From Prunus persica (taxonomy: Eukaryota; Streptophyta; Magnoliopsida; Rosales; Rosaceae): a stretch of 64,000 bases of DNA. Positions within the stretch are counted from its first letter, which is position 1; every line of letters starts with the position of its first letter. The stretch spans positions 37,936,844 to 38,000,843 of the forward strand of contig NC_034009.1 of the NCBI RefSeq assembly GCF_000346465.2, read 5' to 3'. Positions 31,401 to 42,200 of the stretch are shown piece by piece. Under the pieces are notes generated by a model. It made no database searches and was not told the origin of the DNA. It was given only the letters and a program-made list of their open reading frames with translations. The translations under genes were made by a program, and so were the position numbers.

Positions 31401-31525
31401 ACGATTCGCTAACAGATGATTTCAGCTATGCATTGCTTCTCATCACCATTGTTGCACTCATAGCAGCTATCTTTGTAACCTGGATTTTGTCAGAGAAGAA
31501 AGAACTACGAGAGAAGTGGAGGTAA
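25605..31525 (+). CDS. EMC1: ER membrane protein complex subunit 1
   Basis: Largest lumenal subunit of the EMC, which inserts transmembrane segments into the ER membrane. Twelve exons (25605-25714, 26069-26196, 26286-26348, 26627-26748, 27153-27268, 27389-28196, 28516-29247, 29836-30057, 30133-30228, 30318-30512, 30656-30769, 31265-31525) sum to 988 aa, the usual length. A signal peptide (ASRVFLLLLIFLSSTNLSLS) precedes LYEDQVGLMDW, the mature N-terminus of the family. A PQQ-like beta-propeller follows (VVVSTEENVIASLDLRHGEI, NLPDGQMVWES, HAISSIDGEVLWKKE). The C-terminal DUF1620 region includes GHILKLKGTLMLASAEDVAAIQ-type helix sequence, YTGKEINSM, DKRFLDPRR and GIIPLTDSLPIIPQ. One C-terminal transmembrane helix (ALLLITIVALIAAIFVTWIL) ends in the basic cytosolic tail KKELREKWR. 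Introns carry a LINE remnant (29480-29760) and microsatellites. Confidence 0.96.
28340..28370. repeat. (GT)n/(GC) microsatellite in EMC1 intron
   Basis: Run of TGTGTGTGTGTGTGCGCGCGTGTGC in the intron after exon 6, about 60 bases upstream of an (AT)n run. Confidence 0.9.
28434..28461. repeat. (AT)n microsatellite in EMC1 intron
   Basis: About 13 AT units in the same intron, some 55 bases before the exon 7 acceptor. Confidence 0.95.
29480..29760 (+). mobile_element. LINE 3'-end remnant in EMC1 intron
   Basis: One frame reads FWRIWSERNSRSFEG around 29565-29612, close to the W-x-x-W-x-E-R-N-x-R-x-F motif at the C-terminus of plant LINE reverse transcriptases (zf-RVT region). A tail follows with CTAATCAAATGGATTTACTT and then AAAAAAG. 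Same strand as EMC1. Only the 3' end is present, as expected from 5' truncation. Confidence 0.6.
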
Positions 31526-32208
31526 CACCTCCGCTAGTCTTTCGCATCCTGACATTTTTGTTTTTTTGCCCTTAGTTTAACTTAAATTAGGAGGTTTCCA
31601 CTCCTAACTTGTAATTTTCTTAGCATGCCTTCCTTTAGAGGCATTTTTTTGTTGTAAAATTTCTATATTGTTTAGTTGTATTGACAATCCAAATTTAGTC
31701 TTCATGTTGTACATTTGAAGTGCAAGAAAATAGTGAACTCTTTCGCGCCTTTTAGATCCAAATTGTCTGCAGATTTGATATTTGGCCATAGAGATTTTTT
31801 TTTCCTGCTCTGTGTACTGGCTTAGCCGGTCCGTGATTGAGCTGAGCTGCACTGGTCCTAGAAGTTTTTAAATTACTGACTCTCTGTTCTGTATCTGTTG
31901 TACCACGCCGGTGATTGCTCTGCATAACAGCAAGTAAAAAAGTTTTTTATTTTTTATAATTTCATGTAAATGAACAGTAAATGGCACGTCTTTTTATTTT
32001 TTAATTATTATGACTATTTCTTTCCTTCAAATGGCAAGACGAAATGCCACGACATTTTTAAAAAATTTATTTTTAAAATCTTTTTCTGTGAAAGTGGAAA
32101 CTGACACATATTGGAACTTCTGTAGTACACTCCCCACAACTCACATGGCCGCATCCTTACAACTTTCATCATCTTCCTCCTCTCTCTGAATCAACCAAAG
32201 CATTCACC

Positions 32209-32255
<47 letters not shown>

Positions 32256-32277
32256 ATCACCAAAACAGTCAGAACCC
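31526..32277. other. EMC1 3' UTR and promoter of the ARM-type gene
   Basis: AT-rich spacer with no gene. A (CT)n leader repeat lies at 32213-32252. Confidence 0.5.
32213..32252. repeat. (CT)n microsatellite in leader of ARM-type gene
   Basis: About 20 CT units, ending 25 bases before the ATG at 32278. Confidence 0.95.
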
Positions 32278-33291
32278 ATGAAAGCCCAGCATCCCAAGAT
32301 CAAAACCCAGCTCTTCTCTTGCGGGTTCTTCCGCCATTGCACCCGGACCGTCCTCAGCCCCACAACCCCTCACCCTCCACCTCTCCCCTTCTCATCCACC
32401 GACCCATTACCACCTTCACTGTCATTAGATTCATCACCTCCCGCTCCAACACAACCCGACCCGCCAACCCACCATCCCTCCAAGCCTGAATCCGAGTCCT
32501 CTTCCTCCTCAACTTCCCAAAGCTTCACCCAGTGAAAATTCGCTCTCCCTGATTCGCCCATCCTCCCATACCCACAACCCGAACCTGACCCGAAACCCGA
32601 ACCCAAATCAAAACCACCACCACCACCACCCATCTCTTCCACCAACCTCCAAGAACTCTTCCACGCAGCGGAGCTCCAGCTCAGCGTCGGGTCACACCCG
32701 GAGCAGCTGGCGGCTCTCCAACTCTTAGAACGCTCCCTCGTCCCCTACCCACCACCTGACCCGGTTTGCCCACCCGAATTGATGCGCGGGTTGGTGCGAA
32801 ATTTGAAAAACAAAGCGGGGGCTAAAGCGGCAACGAAAATTCTGTTAGCCCTCTGCCTGGCGGAGGGCAACCGCCACGTGGCGGTGGACGAGGGTGCGGC
32901 GGCCGCCGTGGTAGAGACGGCGCTGGAGCTGGAGGCTGCGTCGGCAGAGCGGGCACTCGCGGCGCTGGAGCTCATGTGTACTGTGGCGGAGGGGGCCGCG
33001 GCGGTGAGGTCCCACGCACTGGCGGTGCCGATTATGGTGATGATGATGGGGCGGACATCGGCGCGGGGGAAGGAGTATGCTATCGGCGTGTTGGCGGTGA
33101 TTTATAGCGGTGCGTACGGGGAAGAAGAGGCTGCGGAGGCTGTGGCGGCGGCACCGGCTGAGGAGGTGGCGCGTGCGGTGGAGCTGGCGTTGAAAGGGGA
33201 TTGTAGTGGCAGGGGGAGGAGGAAAGGAGCCCAGCTATTGAAGGCGCTTCAAGACCCCCTTCAAGAGAGGGAGAGTTTAGACCCAAAATAG
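32278..33291 (+). pseudogene. Intronless ARM-repeat-like (PUB-related, no U-box) gene with in-frame TGA
   Basis: A single reading frame runs from ATG 32278 to TAG 33289-33291 (337 codons) broken only by TGA at 32533-32535, codon 86. Before it: MKAQHPKIKTQLFSCGFFRH, then a Pro/Ser-rich linker ending SSSSSTSQSFTQ. After it the same frame goes on with KFALPDSPILPYPQ, a Pro run, LQELFHAAELQLSVGSHPEQ and Ala-rich helices typical of armadillo repeats (NRHVAVDEGAAAAVVETALE, ALAALELMCTVAEGAAAVRS, GKEYAIGVLAVIYSG). In related plant proteins I recall FTQWKF at this point, so a TGG to TGA change is the simplest reading. No frameshift or decay elsewhere, so the lesion is recent, an allele or a sequencing error. 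Such proteins are usually linked to ubiquitin or stress signalling; the role here is not known. Confidence 0.75.
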
Positions 33292-34065
33292 TAGAGGATC
33301 AACAAAATGTGGTTATTTCTCGTTTTATTCATAATTTAGCCAAATCCTATATGTTGAGTTATTTCTCGTTGGTTTTTTATTTTTAAGCTTTTGGAAATAT
33401 TTGTAAACATCTTCAAGACCCTTAACCCTAGTTCAAATATCACAATTCAGTCGACACAAAAGGCAACACAACATATATACGTTTGTTGCCTTTGGGCCTT
33501 GTCTTAACCACATCCTCTGGATTTCTAATAAATATACAAGATATTTCTTAGATTTTATTTTTTTGAATCTTTCGTATTGAGAGAGTGATAATATGCTAAA
33601 TTCACATTCATTACACAAATATTAAAACTCGAATTCAAAACTTCTAAATGAAAATAGCAATTTCTCCAACACCAATCTTGAATGTAGCAATTGCTCTAAA
33701 ACCAATACAATAGTGCGTCATTTGCTCTTAGATATTTCTTAAATATTGCATTTTATGCTTTGCACTTTACATACTAAATCATTATTGTATTAGGAAAAAA
33801 AAAATTTAACAAAATAGTTATCGGTCCCCGTTGACCCGCCGATCAAGCCCCCTTGCCAACCCTACCAAAAAATGGCCACCCCAAGTTGGTATAAATTGAA
33901 TTATATTTCCAAATCGTAGCGTACAATTCAAGTAATTAATTCCATCATTTCCCTTCAAAGCATTGCCCTTCCTCTTATAAGAAAACCCCTTCCTTCAAAA
34001 ACCTCAAAAAGCCTTCTTTACACTTTGCAGAAAAATAACCTGGACCAGATTTTAGACTTCATATT
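33292..34065. other. Intergenic, AT-rich
   Basis: 3' flank of the ARM-type gene and promoter of the GULLO-like gene. No feature recognised. Confidence 0.5.
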
Positions 34066-36442
34066 ATGCACAGCTTTTGGTGGCTCCTTTGTGCTCTTCA
34101 CCATGTCATCTGGGCTGCAACCATGTTGATCTCCATCCAAGCCATGCCGCCTGAACCCCCAGTTCGATGCTACAAAAATGGCTGCAACCTCTACAACTCC
34201 TATGGGGTATGGGGTGACAGAAAAGATTGCCATGTTCAGAATGTCACATACCCAACAACCGAAGAGGAGCTCCGGCTAGCTGTGGCTTACGCAAATCAGA
34301 ACAAGCTCAAAGTCAAAGTTGTGAGCCAATTTTCTCACACCATCCCTAAGCTGGCCTGCCCTGCCACAAGCTCCGGGAATTCAATGCTAATAAGCACAGC
34401 CAAATACAATTCATCTATTGAAATCGACGCGAAGAATTTGGCTGTCACGGTTGATGCCGGCATAGGGCTGCGCCGATTGATCAACGCGGTGGAAGAAGCC
34501 GGATTGAGCTTGGTGGCTGCGCCATATTGGGAGGGTGTGAGTGTAGGAGGGCTTGTAAGCACAGGGGCACATGGGAGCTCATGGTGGGGAAAAGGAGGAG
34601 CTGTGCATGATCATATTGTTGGGCTCAGCCTCATTGTTCCAGCAAAACAATCAGAAGGGTTTGCCAAGATTGTCAAGTTAGAACCAAAAGATCAAATCTT
34701 TAATGCTGCCAAAGTATCATTGGGATTATTAGGTGTCATTTCCAAGGTTGGTACACCCTGTCTTCAATTGCTTTAATTGAATGCTATATATAAAAAAATG
34801 TTATCTTAACGTCTCATCTAGATTCGTAGTTTGACAACATACACATTTATATGATAACGTTAATATTTTTCTTGTCGCAAATTTAATACGTTATGCTATG
34901 TATATATCCTCAAGTTATTGAAATAGATTACTTTGGAATTGGTCAATAGGTGAAGTTGTCGCTAGAGCCAAGATTCAAAAGGAGCATAGCTTACAACTTT
35001 ACAGATGATGCTCAAATTGAGAACATATACATGGACCATGCTAAGAAATATGAGTTCGCAGATATAACTTGGTACCCATCAAAGCATACAGCTGCTTACA
35101 GATATGATAACAGAGTTCCCTTAAATGCCTCAGGCGACGGAACATATGATTTCCTAGGCTTCCAATCCAATTCTATTCTCATCTCCAAGAGTATTAGAGC
35201 AACAGGTATATTGCCACATTCGTTTATTTAATATTAATTTCTGTTCTTTAGGGCACACAGATTATGGTATGTTAGGACAAATTAATCTTTCTATTACTAG
35301 GTAAAAGAAAAAATATTAATTGCGTCTCTTATGCGAGATGAGTCCCAATTTCAAAAACATATGGTTAAAAATATGTGTTAAATTAAATGTTACCGAGTGC
35401 TGCTATTAGTACCATCTCAACTAATCATCTAGTGCACTATTTTTCTAGTTGAGATGACACCCACTTCTGTAATTTCAATTTACACTTGGTACTTATAAAT
35501 TGAGATGGTACAAGTAGTTTTGTTTATTGAAAACGTCACTAATAGTACGAGAATATAAAAGATTAATTTAAGACTGTAAATATGAAATGTGCAGAGAAAA
35601 CCATGGATAATGGACGCAGCTTGGGTGGAAAATGCACAATGGCAGCTTCATTTTTGGGGGTGAAGAAATTAGTGGCTAATGGCTTGAAGAATGGCCTAAT
35701 CTTTATTGGGTACCCAGTAATTGGTCCCCAGGGCAAAATGCAAACCTCAGGCTCGTGCCTATACTCAACAGCCGCAGACAACTCATGTGCATGGGACCCA
35801 AGAATCAATGGCCTCTTCTTCTATGAAACAACAGCAATATTTCCAGCATCAAAATTTGGAGACTTCATCAGAGACGTGAAGAAACTAAGAGACCTAAAAC
35901 CAGACAACTTTTGTGGGGTTGATATATACAATGGGTTTTTGATACGTTTCATTAGGGCATCTGGGGCATATCTTGGTCAGCCTGAAGACTCCGTGGTGGT
36001 TGATTTTAATTACTTTCGTGCTGATGATGCTTTGACTCCAAGATTCAATCAAGATGTGTGGGAAGAAGTGGAGCAATTGGCTTTCTTCAAGTATGGGGCT
36101 AAGCCACATTGGGCTAAGAACAGGAACTTAGCCTTTTTGGATGTGCAGAAAAAATATCCTAATTTTAATAAATTTGTAGCTGTGAAAAGACAATTGGACC
36201 CTCAGAATTTGTTCTCAAGTGAGTGGTCTGATGAGGTTGTATTTGGGAAAGAGGGAGAGAAGAGTGATGGGTGTGCTTTGGAGGGCCAATGCATTTGCTC
36301 GGAGGACAGGCATTGCAGCCCTGGAAAAGGGTATTTCTGTAAACCTGGCCTTGTTTATAAGGAGGCTAGAGTTTGTAGGTACTCATCATCACCACCATCA
36401 CCATTCTCTGTGGGATCAGGTAGTGATAAGAATGATTTATGA
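34066..36442 (+). CDS. L-gulonolactone oxidase-like FAD-dependent aldonolactone oxidoreductase
   Basis: VAO-family flavoenzyme; plant GULLO members are proposed to oxidise L-gulono-1,4-lactone towards ascorbate. Three exons (34066-34746, 34950-35205, 35595-36442) join to 594 aa. A signal peptide (about residues 1-26, ending ISIQA) precedes PPEPPVRCYKNGCNLYNSYG. The FAD-binding half has YPTTEEELRLAVAYANQNKL, VVSQFSHTIPKLACP, and EGVSVGGLVSTGAHGSSWWG. The C-terminal aldonolactone domain has VDFNYFRADD and KPHWAKNRN (the HWxK motif of aldonolactone oxidases) and RQLDPQNLFSSEWSD. A Cys-rich tail follows (CALEGQCICSEDRHCSP..GYFCKPG..CRY). The usual covalent-FAD His motif is not obvious, as in other plant members. 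Signal peptide and Cys-rich tail suggest a secreted or vacuolar protein. Confidence 0.93.
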
Positions 36443-36699
36443 TTTGATTAATTAATTATTGTAGTAAAACATCATTGGTCATTTTGAATAATTAAAAGTT
36501 TCAGTGGTTTTGATTTTGTTTATTTTGAGAATCAATTATCGTTATTCTTTAGATTGTTCTATATGATTTGGTATTTTGTCCAACTCTAATTGTTGGATAC
36601 TTTTAATTTGGAATTTTCCAAATCAATTTAGTAAATGATGAATTCATATTATCTATCTACAAATGGGTTGGTATCCGCAAGTAATTTTAAATAAGGAAA

Positions 36700-37066
36700 A
36701 TGCTAGGGAGACCAACTTTAGATACCAACTTGTGTACCAACTCTCTAATAGAGTGTGGGACCCATTGTATTGGTGGGCTCCNNNNNNNNNNNNNNNNNNN
36801 NNNNNNNNNNNNNNNNNNNNNNNNNNNNNNNNNNNNNNNNNNNNNNNNNNNNNNNNNNNNNNNNNNNNNNNNNNNNNNNNNGAGGTTCATATGAGAAAAC
36901 ATCAGTACACGCCCCTCCGCATGAGCCTCCACAGGTAAGGGTACATGAACAGCCATTTGAGCACCATCAAAGTCTGCATTGATTACGTCCCCAACGTAAT
37001 GATGGACACAAACTGCATTTCCTAGTCCGAATACGGGTTGGTATCTAAAGTTGGTCTCCCTAGCAT
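36700..37066. mobile_element. Non-autonomous TIR transposon interrupted by assembly gap
   Basis: Perfect 30-bp terminal inverted repeats at 36700-36729 and 37037-37066 (outer bases ATGCTAGGGAGACCAACTTT). The interior has no recognised coding sequence and contains the N run. No target duplication is evident, so the superfamily is unassigned. True length is unknown because of the gap. Confidence 0.75.
36782..36881. other. Assembly gap (100 N)
   Basis: Exactly 100 N, the usual placeholder for a gap of unknown size. It lies inside the TIR element above. Confidence 0.99.
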
Positions 37067-37077
37067 ATAATCGTCAA

Positions 37078-37225
37078 TGGAGTCTAGTTCAGTGGAAAAA
37101 TGTCTTGACTTGCAGATTAGTAGTCTTAAGTTTGAACTTCTATAGTATCTTGAAGTGTGTGTGAGAAACTCCCTCATTCTTGTAATTTAGACTATCGATA
37201 TCGCTTGTATTAAAAATAATAATTT
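37078..37225 (+). mobile_element. tRNA-derived SINE, best copy
   Basis: Has an A box (TAGTTCAGTGG at about 37083-37093, fitting TRGYNNARNNG), then TCTTGACTTGCAGATTAG, a B-box-like AAGTTTGAACTTC, TGTGTGTGAGAAACTCC, TAATTTAGACTATCG and the tail CGCTTGTATTAAAAATAATAA. It matches the copies at 5203-5340 and 11307-11420. It begins within about a dozen bases of the TIR element's right end. Confidence 0.75.
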
Positions 37226-37924
37226 TTTTCTCTAATTCAATGAATTAAAATGGGATTTAACCAACAAAGACATGGATATACGACAACAGCAAGAGCATCC
37301 AAAAGGGAACTGTGGACGCCATTGATCAGTCAACATCTCGATGTTTGCATGTCATGGCGTTCCTCGATGTATATGTCTGCCTTTGCTTTGGTCCCTCATT
37401 TTTCTCTTGACTATGTGATCTAGAACATGACCATTTTAATCAAACTTTGGTTGTTTAATTAGTAACTTGATTATTACTAATAAGTCTTATTATCTTAGCT
37501 GGCATATGATTAAGACTGATTAAAAGAGCAGTTGTGCCTTCGACTTCTGCATGGAAGATTACCAAGGAGGTTAAAATCTGCTTGATAAACCAGATAGGAG
37601 CTCAGTCAGCAGCATTGTCTTTGGATCAGAATATGACCAATTAAAAATATTTTTTTTTTTGGGTGAAAAACTTTGGATGTATCAATGTATATAAATATGG
37701 TTTCTAATTTTGGCAATAAACATGTTTTGAAGATACTTAAACAACCCTTTTAAGAATTATGTTGTCTGTATATCTAATTGGGGTAAAAGCTTGTTCGCAG
37801 TACTCTTTTGAGAGGGGGGCCATTTGGTTTGTTTGTGCTCAACAACAAATGAAAAGAAGATTAAATGCGACTATCTAAATAATATATAAATTTGCAAAGT
37901 AATCACTACTGTAGAAGTTTAGGA

Positions 37925-38010
37925 CAATTGTTCCCTCAAGCAAGGTCTTGTGTTCGAATCCCAATAGTATTATCGTCCCTACCACATTGATCTTCACTCA
38001 CATATATATA
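37925..38010 (+). mobile_element. Possible SINE fragment
   Basis: Contains AAGGTCTTGTGTTCGAATCCC, a tRNA B-box context like that of SINEs, but no matching A box or cloverleaf and no shared tail. Weak call. Confidence 0.3.
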
Positions 38011-39281
38011 GACCCGGCAAGATCTGAAGTTGTATATGTTTTGGAAGTAGCTAGGGTTTTTACTCGTTACCCTACGTTCAATGCTCTCTTGCATCATACA
38101 TTTTATAATCACTCCACCTTGCAATATACTCCTCCTAGAGGACCAATTTGTATGCACGATGCTCACGGAATTGCTCAAAAGAGAAATTATGTGTGAACTT
38201 GCTACCATCTCATGATTTCGGTTTAAGAATTAATGTTAAACTCGACCCACTTTATATAATAAACATGAGATGGCAGCAAGTCCAAATACAAACTCTCTTC
38301 TGAGCAAGTTCCGTTAGCATTTCTCAACTCAAAATAGGATTGTCCTGTATGAATGATCGACTTGTATGATTTTCTTTTGCCTTTTGGCTTTGATAACAGA
38401 TGTTGCTACATTCTTGCTTGGCCATGGGTGATAACGATTGAGGTCTCTGTTTTGTGTGTCGGCAAACTATGCAAAATTACCAGTATAAACTTAAAAAAAG
38501 AAACCATACATCCCACCTGAGAAATTATAAAAAAAATCTTTACAGAAGATGATGCTAAAATATTGAACTATTGCAATTAGAAACTAGGATATGCTCATCT
38601 GTGTCTGCTTGATATAGATGAGGCCAAATCTCAATCTCAATTCACTCACATAACAGTGGAACCAAATGTCTTCTTTCACATGTGTTTTGGCACTATATTA
38701 AATTACAAGTTTTGAAGTTTATATCAATGAAAAAAGTTCATCAGTTACCCCTCTGGATTTCTCAATGCTCAAACTACACACACATCGATCCAAAATACCA
38801 TGCTAAACTGTAGGCTAAGCCTTTGAAAACTAAAAGGCCATCTTGAGGTTGAAATATAACCTTGTTCTTATGACATGAACAAACAACAATATATTTCAAA
38901 ATATTGAAAAAGAAAAAGAAAACAAGCCAAGTACACCTGCAGCAGGTCAAGACATAGGTATATACAGGCCTTGACCTTCACCCAGCAAGATTATATTTCG
39001 GAGGAGTCAGAGCTTTGGAGTCTCTTACTAATATCAGCTTAGCTTGCACCAAAATATGACTAGCTCTCAGATCCTCCAAGAACCTATTTTTGCACCGGCT
39101 GGGGAGATCTTTGCCTGTCAACATTGAATAAATTAACCCCACTGGATGAATTTGTAAATAATATATGCAACAACTTAAAAGCAGCAGCTAAGTCAAGAGG
39201 TTGGTTTGTTGAAAACAGTTCAGATATTAAGAGGTTATAATTAAAGTACTATCAGTATAGATATCACGAACCTCATCAAAC

Positions 39282-42200
39282 TCAAGGTGTCTGCTTCCTG
39301 TTCCTCCGTCGCTTGTTCCGGTCCCCACTTTGATTAATCCGCTTCCTAACTCTCAGGTCTTCACCCCTGATCATGTACTCGTTTCCAGCTTCTGGCAGGC
39401 TAAAATCTGCAGGGTTTCTATTAATTGAGCACATTAAAGACATGGAACTGCTCTTTGGAGGGTTCATGGCCCCATTGCCATTGTTAGCTTCCAATTTTTT
39501 TAGCATTGGATATTCAATGGTGTGGCAGTTCTGGGGAGACATCATAGGATCAGACACCGTTAGAAATCCTTTCTGCATAACAGGGATAGTTCCACAGTTT
39601 TTGCCCAAACCACCACCTGTACATGCAGCTTTTCGGGATCCAGGACCTCTATTCTGTGCAGGTGCATTCGAGTTTTGTATCTTTTCTTTCTTTAGACAAC
39701 TCAAGGACCCTTGACCCATAAATTCTGTAGCCCTTCTGAAACCTTTAGAATGTTGAAATGAAGAAGTAGATGCCCCGCCAGGATTCATAGGAAATAGATC
39801 AAGGGATTTCTCAGAATGGTGATTTGTGCCACAACAATTTGATGATGGAAGCTTCACAGTATCAGTAGCCTTATAACCACCAATGTCCGGTGCAGAATAC
39901 TCCTTAGAGTAAAGATCATTAGGAAAGGGTCTCTTGAGAAATTTCGGGTTTCCACCCATGTTGAAGTGCGCACCTGACCGCATACCTGCATCCATGAGGC
40001 TGAGCAAATGCATTGCTGGTATAGTTTCATTAGAATATAGATCAAATGACCCCATTGCATTTTGATGAGGCTCAGACCCATGTCGTTTGCAAGAGAATGA
40101 ATACTCTGCATTTGATCTGCTGAAGCTCCCAGAACCAACTTCTTCAGTATGCTTTTCCCGGTTGGTAGATTTTAGATTAAACAAATTCAGGTCATAATCC
40201 CCATTTACGTTTCCCTTATGCAGTGAGCCAGGAGGACGTAAAAGCATATCGACATTAGAAGGCTGAGTTGGACACTTTTGAGGATTGCTGTACGTTAAGG
40301 GCAAGTGAACTGGCATTCCAGATGACCAAAGACGAGCTGCTTCTTCCTTTGGGTGTGGAATAGACTGGCATGTGTTAGATGTTGCTAACGTCCGCAAGCT
40401 AGAATGTGAGAACCCAGGGCCCATCATATCCCCATTCCATTTGCAATTTTGAGCACAACTACAGCTGCTGTAACCAGCTGCAGGAAATTGGTCTCGAGTT
40501 GACTTCTTTTGTGCCTGGCTGAGTGCACTAAACCCTGTAGGGCAATGCATTTGATCAAGCCGGCTCACACCAAAATCTTTTCCATTCATATAAGTAGAAT
40601 AATCAACTGACTTCTGTTTGGCAGGTCCTGCATTTTTCCTTGTGGTTATGCCATTTTTTGCATTTCTTGCCTGAGGCTTTCGTTTCTGACTGGTTTCTTC
40701 TGATATTCTTAAGTCCCCAATCCCATAACTATGATCCATCACCTGAGCTTTCCTTGCTTTATTGGTGTTTTCAAAAATATTCTTATTATGTTCAGCATCA
40801 TGAAGACATCTCTCATACTGATTTTTCGCCATGAGTTCAACGATTTCCATCGGTATGTCATCCACAGCTGCCTGCTGAGACATCTTGTCAGATTTATGGT
40901 TGCTATGTTTCCTATTAACAGGCACAGCTGAACTTTTCTGAACCCCAACAATTTTCTCCTTGTTTCTTGAACGGGAAATATCCTGAGAAGGGAAAATGAA
41001 TCATCATAGAAACAAATTGCAAAAGAAAACTAGATAGAGAAGATAGTTGTGCATATTAATGTTCAAAAATTTACCACAAAGATGAGAAATGTGCAATATG
41101 ATTCTATGGGCTACCGTTGGCATATCATCAGATACAATTCTAAACATGCTTCAATTAGGCAGCTACAGGCTCGCATAGGAAGAAAATATTATTTAAGACA
41201 TAACATCACCAATCAACAGTGTTTAAATAAAAAATTTCTATGAACTAGTTTCTTGTACGGTAATAGTTGTGTCAGTAATTATTTGATACAGATAAGTGAA
41301 CAATTTTATAATGGCATAGTTACATATGGTAAACCTTAGAAACAGAAGAAGCATACATTGCTCTGGACATATATTATGCAGCTATCATAATGAAAACATT
41401 CATCCCAACAACCGTAAGAAGAGAAAAGCTCTTACCATTTGCTGCAAAGAACAACTCCCTTGTTCAATCTGGGAGGTATAGTTTTTCTCCTCATTCAGGA
41501 TAGGCATGGTATAAGTGTAAAATTTACTACTAAATTCACCATGTCCTCCTTTCCCAGAAAATGCATTTGAAATTGATTTAGAAGGTTTCAGATTTGCAGC
41601 ATAGTTAGCTTCCACATTTTTCCTCATAAACACATCTAATTTGCAGCTGCCATCTTTCCAAGTGGACAAGGAAGGAAATCCATCTTCAGATTGGGGAATA
41701 GATTTCTTGCCACATCTTTCTGCAGCCAAATAGCTGTTAAGAGAAAGATCCAGCCCTTTTTCAGCGGATGCATCTTCTGCCAGATGAAATGGATGCCCAG
41801 TTTGCATGATTTCTACATCTTCCCTTGTCTTTGGACTTTTCCTGAACATGCCATTCCAAGGAAATAGAGAAGCCTGCCCATTATCAACTTTAGGCATCTT
41901 GCCTTTCCTCTTACAGATACCAGATTTTCCCTCTGCTTCCGAAGCAGGAAAAGGAATTTGATCGATCCCCCTACCTGTGGATGCATCATACATTAGAGTA
42001 AAAGAAACACTTTTAGTAGCATTACCCTTGCTTGAATTTCCAACTTTGTCCACAGCTTCTATTGGCACATTATCTTCAGGTGGGACTAAGGACGAACATG
42101 TGCCGAAATCATTGCATTTCTTAATTTTCTTCTTACCAACAGCAGGGATTCTTTCATTTTCGTGTCTATTCCAGTTGCTCTTCTCATCAGCCTGCAAAGA

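Larger units (their letters stand above)
36443..39281. other. Intergenic with assembly gap, TIR element and SINE copies
   Basis: 2.8 kb between the GULLO-like and EMF1 3' ends. It holds a 30-bp-TIR element with an N gap (36700-37066) and SINE copies (37078-37225 and about 37925-38010). 38940-39281 is probably the EMF1 3' UTR; a downstream 3' exon around 39000-39120 is possible. Nothing coding. Confidence 0.5.

Noticed and set aside
36700..37066. A target-site duplication that would fix the superfamily of the 30-bp-TIR element
   Set aside because: The 8-9 bases on each side (TAAGGAAA and ATAATCGT) do not match, so I left the superfamily open.
37940..37965. tRNA gene suggested by GTTCGAATCC
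   Set aside because: No A box, anticodon arm or acceptor stem pairing can be drawn; it is at best a SINE fragment.
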